18,064 nt of DNA from an uncultured Coriobacteriales bacterium (GTDB lineage Bacteria; Actinomycetota; Coriobacteriia; Coriobacteriales; UMGS124). The notes beneath the pieces were generated by a model. The model was not told the origin of the DNA and did not search any database. It saw nothing but the letters and a program-made list of their open reading frames with translations. The translations under genes were made by a program, and so were the position numbers. The stretch covers positions 1-18,064 of the forward strand of contig CAKUKJ010000012.1 of the NCBI GenBank assembly GCA_934662525.1, given 5' to 3'. Positions 1 to 7,291 of this stretch are shown here, in pieces; the first letter of the stretch is position 1, and every line of letters starts with the position of its first letter.

Positions 1-224
1 GGAACGCCCCACATCTGCCCCAAGAGCCCTCGCAAGCGAGGGCTCGTCGCCTCGGGGTAGCGGTTGAGAGGCACGTTCGCCAGGCGCGCCTGCACCTCTC
101 GCTCAACCGCGGCAGGCACGCCCCAGTTGTTCTCGTTGGCCGAGAGCATGATGCGCACAGGGCGCATGTCGGGGTCGTAGGGCTCCAGGTCGGCAAGGTC
201 GGGACGAACGGCGGGAAGCTGCAT
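1..224 (-). CDS. hisC: Histidinol-phosphate aminotransferase, N-terminal fragment (cut by window edge)
   Basis: The first 74 codons of a PLP-dependent aminotransferase are visible; the rest lies beyond the left edge. HisC converts imidazole-acetol phosphate to histidinol phosphate with glutamate as amino donor, in the cytoplasm. The sequence shows a short N-terminal arm, then LSANENNWGVP at about residues 28-38, which matches the conserved N-terminal S/NEN-(P/N)-x-G segment of HisC, followed by LNRYPE, the usual 'RYP' substrate-loop motif. The ATG at 224-222 lies only 3 nt after the hisD stop, and the end of hisD supplies a purine-rich ribosome site (GAGGCGGAG). Translation is therefore probably coupled to hisD. 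Position after hisD in a his operon supports HisC over other class I/II aminotransferases. The PLP lysine cannot be checked because it lies outside the window. Confidence 0.85.
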   Translation of the reverse strand, partial: MQLPAVRPDLADLEPYDPDMRPVRIMLSANENNWGVPAAVEREVQARLANVPLNRYPEATSPRLRGLLGQMWGV

Positions 225-227
225 GGC

Positions 228-1571
228 CTACTCCGCCTCTTCGATCTCGGCCGCCCCGGCGACCTCGTCGTCTTCTGCCAGGTAGTCGGCCATGACGGTG
301 CGGCGCATAAGGGCCGACTGGGCGTGCGCCCACAGGCCCTCGGCGGTGGCAAGCGTCACGACGTCGTCGCAGTCGGCCTCGAGACCCTCGTAGGAATAGC
401 AGATGACGGAGGACTTCTTCACAAACTGCTCGACCGACAGGGGGCTTGAGAAACGGGCAGTGCCGCCGGTGGGCAGGGTGTGGTTGGGGCCGGCAACGTA
501 GTCGCCGAGCGGCTCGGAGCTCCACTCGCCCACGAAGATGGCGCCGGCGTTGCGGATGCGGCCGAGCAGCTCCATGCCCTCGAACGTCTGCAGCTCCAAG
601 TGCTCGGGGGCGATGACGTTCACGGCGTCGATGGCCGCGTCAAGCGTGGGACACACGACGACGGTGCCGTTGTTGTCCCACGACTGGCGCGTGATGTCGG
701 CGCGGGGGCTCTCCGCCAGGTACTCCTGGAAATAGGCGTTTACGGCCTCGGGCAGGCTGGGGTCGGTCGTCACCAGGTACGACGTCGCCATCGGGTCGTG
801 CTCGGCCTGGGCCATGAGGTCGATGGCGACGAGGCGCGGGTCGGCCGTCTCGTCTGCCAGCACGCACACCTCGGAGGGGCCGGCGACCATATCGATGCCG
901 CAGTCGCCGGAGACAAGCTTCTTGGCGGCGGCGACATAGGCGTTGCCCGGGCCCGTAACCTTGCTTACCTGGGGAATCGACTCCGTGCCGTAGGCAAGCG
1001 CGGCGATTGCCTGGGCGCCGCCCACGGTGTAAATTTCGTCGACGCCGGCGATTTTGGCGGCGCAGAGCGTATAGGGGGACAGCTTGCCGTCGGCCTGAGG
1101 GGGCGTCACCATGACGATGCGGCCCACGCCGGCGACCTTGGCAGGCACCGCGTTCATAAGCACCGTGGAAGGATACTGGGCGCGGCCGCCGGGCACATAG
1201 ATGCCCACGGAGTCGAGCGGGGTCACCTTCTGGCCCAGGATGGTGCCGTCGGGACGCGTCGTGAACCAGGACTGCTGCACCTCGCGCTGGTGAAACTCGC
1301 GGATTTGCGCCTCGGCCTTCTTGCATGAGGCAAGGAACTCCTCGCCCACCTCGGCAAGCGAGGCGTCGATGACCTCCTGAGACACGCGGAAGTCAGCGAT
1401 GTCCACATGGTCGAATTTGCTTTCGAAGGCGCGCAGGGCGTCGTCGCCCTTCTCGCGCACCTCCTCAACGATGGAGGCGGCGGAGGCGATGACGTTTGCG
1501 GGCAGGGTGCCCTTGCGCACGAGCATGGACTCGGTGAGGGCCTCGTCCTCGGCCAACTCGATGATCTTCAT
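228..1571 (-). CDS. hisD: Histidinol dehydrogenase
   Basis: This 447-residue protein catalyses the last two steps of histidine synthesis, oxidising L-histidinol to L-histidine with two NAD+. The expected motifs are all present: the glycine-rich VGGAQAIAA (183-191), TGPGNAYVAAAK (206-217), GPSEVCVLAD (231-240), QAEHD with probable zinc ligands Q255 and H258, the catalytic pair E323-H324 in APEHLEL, D357 in GDYVAGPNHTLPTGGTARF, and H416 as the fourth probable zinc ligand. Length is close to the usual 430 or so; the surplus is an acidic C-terminal tail rich in Glu and Asp. The ATG at 1571-1569 is preceded by AGAAAGG about ten bases upstream. The gene lies 68 nt behind hisZG, and a small GC hairpin occupies that gap. 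No key residue appears to be missing. Confidence 0.97.
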   Translation of the reverse strand: MKIIELAEDEALTESMLVRKGTLPANVIASAASIVEEVREKGDDALRAFESKFDHVDIADFRVSQEVIDASLAEVGEEFLASCKKAEAQIREFHQREVQQSWFTTRPDGTILGQKVTPLDSVGIYVPGGRAQYPSTVLMNAVPAKVAGVGRIVMVTPPQADGKLSPYTLCAAKIAGVDEIYTVGGAQAIAALAYGTESIPQVSKVTGPGNAYVAAAKKLVSGDCGIDMVAGPSEVCVLADETADPRLVAIDLMAQAEHDPMATSYLVTTDPSLPEAVNAYFQEYLAESPRADITRQSWDNNGTVVVCPTLDAAIDAVNVIAPEHLELQTFEGMELLGRIRNAGAIFVGEWSSEPLGDYVAGPNHTLPTGGTARFSSPLSVEQFVKKSSVICYSYEGLEADCDDVVTLATAEGLWAHAQSALMRRTVMADYLAEDDEVAGAAEIEEAE

Positions 1572-1586
1572 GGCGATGCGACCTTT

Positions 1587-1607
1587 CTCAAAACCCGCCT
1601 CGGCGGG
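1587..1607 (-). promoter_or_regulatory. Small GC hairpin followed by TTTTGAG, just before the hisD ribosome site
   Basis: On the minus strand CCCGCCGAGGCGGG can form a five-base-pair stem with a four-base loop (1594-1607), followed directly by TTTTGAG (1593-1587) and the hisD Shine-Dalgarno. The U tract is only four bases, so this is at best a weak terminator. It may tune the ratio of HisZG to HisD or serve as a translational or processing element. The arrangement resembles the one upstream of hisZG. Confidence 0.35.
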
Positions 1608-1639
1608 AAGGAATCCTCAACGACCGTTAACAAAAAATA

Positions 1640-3298
1640 CTACGCGCCCTGCGTGTCCTGCACGTTACGCGCGGCTGCCTCCAGCTGAGCGGCCAATTCG
1701 AAGACGCGGGAATCGGTGCGGGCGGAGGCGGGGTTGGCAAAGAAGCGCGCCGTGCAGTCGAGGACGTCATCGACGACGACAAGGTTGTTCTCGCGCAGCG
1801 TGGTGCCCGTCGCCGTGATATCCACGATGCAGTCGGCCATGCCCACAAGGGGCGCCAGCTCGATGTTGCCATGGAACTTGAGCACATCGGCCTCCATGCC
1901 CTTGCGGGCGTAATACTGGCGCGTGATGCGGGGGTACTTCGTGGCCACGCGCACGCTTCCCAGCTTACGGTAGTTCTCCTGCGTCTTGCCTTGCGCACCG
2001 GCCGGCTCCGCGACGACGAAGTGGCAGGCGCCGAAACGCAGGTCGACCAGCTCAAGCACGTCAAGGTCGGCCTCGATGAGCGAGTCACGGCCGCAAATGC
2101 CGCAGTCGGCGCCGCCAAAGGCGACAAATGCGGGCGCGTCGGTGGGCCTCACAATGATGTACTCGACGTCTTTCCCCCGTATGATGAGCTGGCGGCCCGG
2201 CTCGGGCAGGTTGGCGACGTCAAGTCCGGCGGCCTGAAACAGCTTGATGGCGCCCGGGAAGAGCGAGCCCTTCGACACAGCGACGCGCAAGGGGCGTGCA
2301 GACGCATCGGCGCAGCGCTCGAGGGCGGTCTGGATGCAGTCAAGCGACAGGGAGAACCCAGCCGCCGGGCGCGGGGCCCCATAGCGCTCGAACATCTTGT
2401 CATACCGGCCGCCGGCTCCAAGCTGGGCGCCCAAACGCGGCAGGTAGGCCTCGAGCACCATGCCTGTGTAGTAGCCGAACGACCCCATGACGGAGAAGTC
2501 AACCGTCACGGTGCCCGCAAGGTCGGCCCCCCGCGCGCGGCCGAGCAGCTCGGCGATTTCGTCGAGCCGGCATTCGTCCGCACAACCGCACGGCCCTATG
2601 AGCTCGCGTGCACGCTCGACAGCCTCGACCCCGCCGCGGATGCGCGGCAAACCCAGCAATGCCCGCGCGATGTCCTCGTCAAGCCCCGCAGCCGTATCCA
2701 CAAGCTCGGCCAGACCGATGAGGTCGCAACGCTGACAAAGGGAGCGTGCCTGCTGGCACCACTCCTCGGGCATGCCGGAACGCATAAGCAGCACGTCGAG
2801 AGGGCGCACGCTGCCCATGGCGATGACGTATTCCCTGAGGCCCGCCGCCTCAAGGGCGCGCGCCATGAGCAGCAGCGTCTCTGCATCGGCCTCAAGGCCT
2901 TCTGCCCCAATAAGCTCCACGCCAAGCTGGGTGAGCTGCCGCGGCTGGCCGGTGAGCGCGTCGCATTCGCGCAGGACCGGGGCGTTGTACCGCAGGCGCA
3001 GCGGCCCCTCGCAGCCGCGCAGGCGCGTGGCCACCATGCGCGCAACGGGCAGCGTCACGTCGGGGCGCACCATGAGCAGGGCCCCGTCGGAGTCAAAGAG
3101 GCGAAACGCCACGTCGCTGGCGGCGTCCGAATCTTGGAGCAGGTCGCTCATCTCGAGCAGGGGCGTCTCGACGGGGAGATAGCCCGCCTGGGCAAAGCAC
3201 GCGCTCACCGCCGAGCCGATTTGCTCGCGCCAAAGGGCCTCCTCGGGAAGCACGTCTCTGAAGCCGCGCGGGGTAGCTGTCGTAGTCGTGAAACTCAC
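1640..3298 (-). CDS. hisZG: HisZ-HisG fusion: ATP phosphoribosyltransferase with fused regulatory subunit
   Basis: This 552-residue protein joins two proteins that are normally separate. Residues 1 to about 331 are HisZ, the histidyl-tRNA-synthetase-like regulatory subunit. The signs are the RGFRDVLPEEA start, RPDVTLPVARMVATR (78-92), and LGAGGRYDKMFERYG (293-307) matching the synthetase GGRYD motif, with no anticodon-binding domain. From residue 336 (PLRVAVSKGSLF) to the end is short-form HisG, which joins ATP and PRPP in the first committed step. It carries CGICGRDSLIEADLDVLELVDL (399-420) and the PRPP-binding loop DITATGTTLREN (493-504), and lacks the C-terminal ACT-like domain of long-form HisG. 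The linker is only a few residues. The start is GTG (3298-3296), with GAGGAAGAG about 9 nt upstream. In other bacteria HisZ and short HisG form a 4:4 complex, which a fusion would fix at 1:1. I see no frameshift. Confidence 0.95.
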   Translation of the reverse strand: MSFTTTTATPRGFRDVLPEEALWREQIGSAVSACFAQAGYLPVETPLLEMSDLLQDSDAASDVAFRLFDSDGALLMVRPDVTLPVARMVATRLRGCEGPLRLRYNAPVLRECDALTGQPRQLTQLGVELIGAEGLEADAETLLLMARALEAAGLREYVIAMGSVRPLDVLLMRSGMPEEWCQQARSLCQRCDLIGLAELVDTAAGLDEDIARALLGLPRIRGGVEAVERARELIGPCGCADECRLDEIAELLGRARGADLAGTVTVDFSVMGSFGYYTGMVLEAYLPRLGAQLGAGGRYDKMFERYGAPRPAAGFSLSLDCIQTALERCADASARPLRVAVSKGSLFPGAIKLFQAAGLDVANLPEPGRQLIIRGKDVEYIIVRPTDAPAFVAFGGADCGICGRDSLIEADLDVLELVDLRFGACHFVVAEPAGAQGKTQENYRKLGSVRVATKYPRITRQYYARKGMEADVLKFHGNIELAPLVGMADCIVDITATGTTLRENNLVVVDDVLDCTARFFANPASARTDSRVFELAAQLEAAARNVQDTQGA

Positions 3299-3312
3299 CG
3301 CTTCTCTTCCTC

Positions 3313-3333
3313 AAAAGGGCCGCAGGCCGGCCC
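3313..3333 (-). promoter_or_regulatory. Attenuator-like GC hairpin plus TTTT before the hisZG ribosome site
   Basis: The minus strand reads GGGCCG, a five-base loop, CGGCCC (3333-3317), then TTTT (3316-3313) and the hisZG Shine-Dalgarno GAGGAAG. The 5' arm overlaps an ACCGGG that could instead pair with an upstream CCCGGT near 3365, giving a possible anti-terminator. The U run is short, so termination is uncertain. No histidine-rich leader peptide and no T-box consensus were seen. Confidence 0.4.
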
Positions 3334-3382
3334 CGGTCTTGTCGGACCATGTCCCAGGTTGTACCGGGACGTCTTGATGTGC

Positions 3383-3420
3383 GAAGGCACTTTAGCACGG
3401 TAGAGTACTAAAGTGCCTTC
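3383..3420 (-). promoter_or_regulatory. Long perfect inverted repeat in the his operon leader
   Basis: GAAGGCACTTTAG (3383-3395) is exactly matched by CTAAAGTGCCTTC (3408-3420). Three more pairs, one of them G-T, shrink the loop to about six bases, so the stem is about 16 bp. Neither strand follows the stem with a T run, so it is not a normal intrinsic terminator even though it lies about 73 nt past the dnaE stop. It could be a protein-binding operator at the his promoter or a stable RNA stem in the leader. Sequence alone does not separate these. Confidence 0.5.
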
Positions 3421-3492
3421 AGTTAACATCTTTGTAACATGCGCGCACAACGCATCCATCCATGTCTGAGCGCACGGCTGGAGGCGCACCCC

Positions 3493-6400
3493 TTAGGCGA
3501 CCACGACGCTCCCCTGGCCCCGCAGAATGTCCTCCACTTCAACGGCAAGCGACACGTTCTTCGTGTTCACGTGCATGGGAATCTCAGCGCGCATGGTGTG
3601 GCCCGAGGCCTCTTCCACCAGCAGGTCGACGTTGTCGGCGCCGGGATAGCGCGAGAAGATGCGCGACAGCTGCGTGATGAGATTCTGGTTGAGCAGCTGG
3701 CTCATCACGCGCACCTCGAGCGTCTTGGGGCGGTTTGACGCCTGGTCGAGCACGAGGGGGTCGATATCGACCACCATCAGCTGGTTGCCGCGGTCGGAGC
3801 GGTCGAGATTGGCGCGGATCTTGACGAAGACGTCGCCCACGCGCTCGCCCGTGGTGGGGTCGACCTCGCCTTGCAGGATGTGGCCCTTCTTGGCGAACAC
3901 CTTGGGGAAGCACACGCACGTGACGTCGGCCTCCATGTCGGCCAGGGTGAAGACGGCCATCTGGTCGCCCGACTTCGTGACCTTCTTCTGCAGGCCGTCT
4001 ACCATGCCGGCCCAGCTGAAGACCTTCTTCTCGGGAACCTTGTACTGTCCGGCCGCGCCCTCGTCGGCCTCCTCCTCTATCTGGCCGATGCTGAAGTCGC
4101 GCGCCTGCGACAGCGCGTACTCGAAGGGGCGCAGCGGGTGGTCGGAGACATAGATGCCAAGGACCTCCTTCTCCAAGGCAAGCTTGGTGCGGTCGTCCCA
4201 CTCGATGCCGTCGGGCTCCACGCGGGCGTTGAAGCTGCCGGCATCCTCATCGTCGTCGAACAGGTCGAACATCGAAAGCTGACCGGCCGCCGCGTTTTTC
4301 TGCTTCTTGCTCGCCGAGTCGATGATGTTCTCGGGGTTGTCCTTGCTCACGAGATAGCACAGCTGCTTGCGGGTGTAGCCGGTGCCGTCAAACGCGCCTG
4401 CCTTGATGAGGGACTCGATGACGCGGCGGTTCGCCTTGCTCGAGTCGACGCGGTCCAAAAAGTCGAAGATGTCCTGATAAGGGCCGTTCGCCATGCGCTC
4501 TGCCACGATGACGTCGCTCACGCCCTCGCCTACGCCGCGGATGCCGGCAAGACCGAAGCGAATGCCCTCGGGCACGGGCGTGAACTCGTTGCCCGAGGAG
4601 TTGATGTCTGGCGGCAGCACGGCGATGCCGTCGAAGCGGCACGCGGCGATGTAGTGCACGATCTTCTCGGTCTTGCCCGTGTAGGAGGTGAGCACGGCGG
4701 CCATATACTCGCGCGGATAGTGGGCTTTGAGCCAGGCCGTCTGCATGACGAGAATGGCGTAGCCGGCCGAGTGCGACTTGTTGAAGGCGTAGGAGGCGAA
4801 TTCCAGAACGTCGTCCCAAATCTTCTGGGCAATCTCCTTCTTGTAGCCGTTGGCCACCGCGCCGTTCATCCAGTGGTCGTAGGTGGTCTCCTCCTTGCCG
4901 TCGGACCAGTTGAAGACCGTGGAGGTGAGCAGCTTGATCTTCTTCTTTGCCACGGGCTTGCGGATGCGCGAGTCCGACTCGCCGGCCGAAAAGCCGCTCA
5001 TCTTCATCGAGATCTGCATGACCTGTTCCTGGTAGACCATGGTGCCGTAGGTCTCGCCCAGGATGTCGTCGAGGCGCGGGTCGTAGGAGACGGCCTCCTC
5101 CTTGCCGTTCATGCGGTTGATGTAGGAGTCCACCATGCCCGCGCCCAGGGGGCCGGGGCGGTAAAGGGCGATGAGAGCGACGACGTGCTTGTACTCGCGC
5201 GGCTTCATGTTCTTGATGGTGGCCGTCATGCCGCCCGACTCGACCTGGAACACGCCGGCCGTGTGGCCCGAGCCCATGAGCTCGAAGATCTTGGGGTCGT
5301 CGAAGGGAATCTGCGACTCGTCGATGTCGATGCCGCAGGTCGCCTTGATGTTGGCCTTTGCCTTGGAGATGACGGTGAGCGTGCGCAGGCCCAGGAAGTC
5401 CATCTTGAGCAGGCCCATGTCGGCGACCATGTGGCCTTCGTACTGGGTGATCTCCACTCCGCCCTTGGTGTCGAGCTTTGTGGGGACGTGCTCGTTGACC
5501 GGGTCGCGGCAGATGAGGACGGCGCAGGCGTGCACGCCCTCGCCGCGCGTGAGGCCCTCGATGGCAAGAGCCGTGTCGATGACCTGCTTGGCGTCTGGGT
5601 CTTCCTTGTAAGCCTGCACAAAATCGGGCGAGAAGTAGTCCTTGTGCTTCTCGTCCTTGCCCATCGTGGCGGCAAGCGTCGTGTCGGGCGCGTTCGAGAT
5701 CATCTTGGAGAGCTTCTGCGAGAAGCTTACCGGGAAGCCCAGCACGCGCGCGGCGTCGTTGACGGCCTGCTTCGCCTTGAGCACCGAGTACGTGATGACG
5801 TGCGTGACGTGGTCGGAGCCGTAGCGGCGGCGGACGTAGTCCACCACCTCCAGGCGCCGCTCATCGTCGAAGTCCATGTCGATATCGGGCATCTCGGTAC
5901 GCTCGGGCGACAGGAATCGCTCGAACATCAGGCCGTTCTCAAGCGGGTCGAACGCGGTGATGTCCATGGCATAGGCCACGATTGCTCCGGCGGCCGACCC
6001 ACGTCCCGGGCCCACGCCGATGCCGTTCTTCTTGGCCCATTGCACGTAGTCGGCCACGATGAGGAAGTAGGCGGCGAAGCCCTTGTCGCAGATGACCTTG
6101 TACTCGTATTCGAAGCGCTCCACGACGTCGGGGCGGGCCGTCTTCCAGTCGGCCCCGTAGTGGCGCGCAAGGCCCGCCTCGCAGTCGCGGCGGAACTGGC
6201 TCTCGTGGGTCTGTCCCTCGTCCAAGCCAGGGTAGCGGGGAAGGATGATCTGGTCGAAGTCCAAGTAGACGCCCGACTTCTCATCGAGCACCTCGCCGGG
6301 CTTGGCGCCGCACTTCTCGGCAATCTCGAGCGTGTTGTCGCAGGCCTCCTGGTAGAGGGGCCCCAGGGCCGCTCGCATCTCCTCCTCGGTCTTCATATAG

Positions 6401-7167
6401 AACTGGTCGTTCTTGAAACGCATGCGATCGGGGTCGTCGAGCTTCTTGCCCATGCCGATGCACATCATGGCGTCCTGCGTGGCGGCGTCTTCGCGCAGCA
6501 GGTAGTGGAAGTCGTTCGTGGCGACGGTCTTGATGCCCAGCTCACGGGCAAGCCTGTCGAGACGGCCGTTGAGCTCGTCTTGCGTCATGCCCGAGTCGGC
6601 AAGCACGCCTTGGTTCTGCAGCTCGATGTAGAAGTCTCCCGGCGCGAAGATGGACCCGAACGTCTTCGCCCATTCCACCGCCTGGGCGTCGTCTCCCTTG
6701 TCCAGGCATTGCGGGATGATGCCGGCGATGCACGCCGAGGTGGCGATGATGCCCTCGGAATGGTCGCGCAACATGTCGAGCGTGACGCGCGGCTTGTAGT
6801 AGAAACCGCGCGTGGCCGCCTGCGACACCACGTTCATGAGGTTGACGTAGCCCTGGTTGTTCTTGGCAAGCAGGATCATGTGGTACAGCTCGGGCTTGCG
6901 GTCGCGTGCCAAGGTCGAGTCGGGCGTGAAGTAGACCTCGCAGCCCAGGATGGGCTTGATGCCGTATTCGGCCCCCTTGCGGCCGTCTGGGCTGCCTGCG
7001 ACCTGGGCGTCCAAGTAGTATTGGGCGCATCCGTACATGTAGCCGTGGTCGGTGATGGCGCACGCCGGCATGCCAAGCTCCCAGGCACGTTTAGCCATGT
7101 CTTTGAGGCGCGTGATGCCGTCGAGCAGCGAGTACTCGGTATGACAGTGCAGGTGAACGAAAGCCAT
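3493..7167 (-). CDS. dnaE: DNA polymerase III subunit alpha (DnaE1 type)
   Basis: This 1224-residue replicative polymerase begins with a PHP domain whose nine metal-site residues all appear intact: H7, H9, D16, H41, E77, H96, C146, D219 and H221. The palm carries GPGRGSAAGA (386-395) and the catalytic aspartates D430 and D432 in PDIDMDF, with D590 in KMDFLGLRTLT. A probable internal clamp-binding motif, QLSMF, sits at 963-967, and an OB-fold region follows (about 1048-1140). I chose the ATG at 7167-7165, giving MAFVHLHCHTEYSLLDG, because AAGGAG lies 7 nt upstream and family members start just before HxHxxxS. An ATG 63 nt further upstream would add an unconserved leader. The intact PHP site suggests that polymerisation and 3'-5' proofreading share one chain, as shown for mycobacterial DnaE1. 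It lies downstream of mfd, separated by a terminator. Confidence 0.97.
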   Translation of the reverse strand: MAFVHLHCHTEYSLLDGITRLKDMAKRAWELGMPACAITDHGYMYGCAQYYLDAQVAGSPDGRKGAEYGIKPILGCEVYFTPDSTLARDRKPELYHMILLAKNNQGYVNLMNVVSQAATRGFYYKPRVTLDMLRDHSEGIIATSACIAGIIPQCLDKGDDAQAVEWAKTFGSIFAPGDFYIELQNQGVLADSGMTQDELNGRLDRLARELGIKTVATNDFHYLLREDAATQDAMMCIGMGKKLDDPDRMRFKNDQFYMKTEEEMRAALGPLYQEACDNTLEIAEKCGAKPGEVLDEKSGVYLDFDQIILPRYPGLDEGQTHESQFRRDCEAGLARHYGADWKTARPDVVERFEYEYKVICDKGFAAYFLIVADYVQWAKKNGIGVGPGRGSAAGAIVAYAMDITAFDPLENGLMFERFLSPERTEMPDIDMDFDDERRLEVVDYVRRRYGSDHVTHVITYSVLKAKQAVNDAARVLGFPVSFSQKLSKMISNAPDTTLAATMGKDEKHKDYFSPDFVQAYKEDPDAKQVIDTALAIEGLTRGEGVHACAVLICRDPVNEHVPTKLDTKGGVEITQYEGHMVADMGLLKMDFLGLRTLTVISKAKANIKATCGIDIDESQIPFDDPKIFELMGSGHTAGVFQVESGGMTATIKNMKPREYKHVVALIALYRPGPLGAGMVDSYINRMNGKEEAVSYDPRLDDILGETYGTMVYQEQVMQISMKMSGFSAGESDSRIRKPVAKKKIKLLTSTVFNWSDGKEETTYDHWMNGAVANGYKKEIAQKIWDDVLEFASYAFNKSHSAGYAILVMQTAWLKAHYPREYMAAVLTSYTGKTEKIVHYIAACRFDGIAVLPPDINSSGNEFTPVPEGIRFGLAGIRGVGEGVSDVIVAERMANGPYQDIFDFLDRVDSSKANRRVIESLIKAGAFDGTGYTRKQLCYLVSKDNPENIIDSASKKQKNAAAGQLSMFDLFDDDEDAGSFNARVEPDGIEWDDRTKLALEKEVLGIYVSDHPLRPFEYALSQARDFSIGQIEEEADEGAAGQYKVPEKKVFSWAGMVDGLQKKVTKSGDQMAVFTLADMEADVTCVCFPKVFAKKGHILQGEVDPTTGERVGDVFVKIRANLDRSDRGNQLMVVDIDPLVLDQASNRPKTLEVRVMSQLLNQNLITQLSRIFSRYPGADNVDLLVEEASGHTMRAEIPMHVNTKNVSLAVEVEDILRGQGSVVVA

Positions 7168-7237
7168 GTGCTTGCTCCTTATCGACTGATGCGATGATAA
7201 GGGCGCAAACAAGCAAGTGCGGGGCAACAAGCGAGAA

Positions 7238-7284
7238 CCCTTACAAACAACGGGCGCGCAGGCATCTCCCAGCGCGCCCGTTGT
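7238..7284 (-). terminator. Intrinsic terminator of mfd
   Basis: A perfect 13-bp inverted repeat (ACAACGGGCGCGC at 7247-7259, complement at 7272-7284, 12-base loop) begins 7 nt past the mfd stop. On the minus strand it is followed by the T-rich TTGTAA, and the stem itself ends in TTGT. The plus-strand side lacks a T run. It should separate mfd from dnaE. Confidence 0.85.
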
Positions 7285-7291
7285 CTGTACG

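Noticed and set aside
3383-3420. Intrinsic terminator for dnaE
   Set aside because: The stem is long and perfect but neither strand shows a T tract after it, and it lies about 70 nt from the stop. A regulatory role is equally or more likely.
3299-3492. T-box riboswitch or histidine-codon leader peptide for the his operon
   Set aside because: No AGGGTGGNACCGCG-like T-box sequence and no run of CAT/CAC codons in a short frame were seen.
3871-7197. An open plus-strand frame of over 1100 codons antisense to dnaE, and similar long frames opposite hisZG, mfd, hyaB and hyaA
   Set aside because: In GC-rich genes the reverse frame lacks stops because TTA, CTA and TCA codons are rare in the real gene. 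The translations are low-complexity (Val, Leu, Gly, His, Arg, Asp) with no recognisable domain, whereas the minus strand encodes clear families.
7168-7230. A 21-residue longer start for dnaE
   Set aside because: The leader is unconserved in type. AAGGAG sits 7 nt before the ATG at 7167, right at the usual PHP-domain start.
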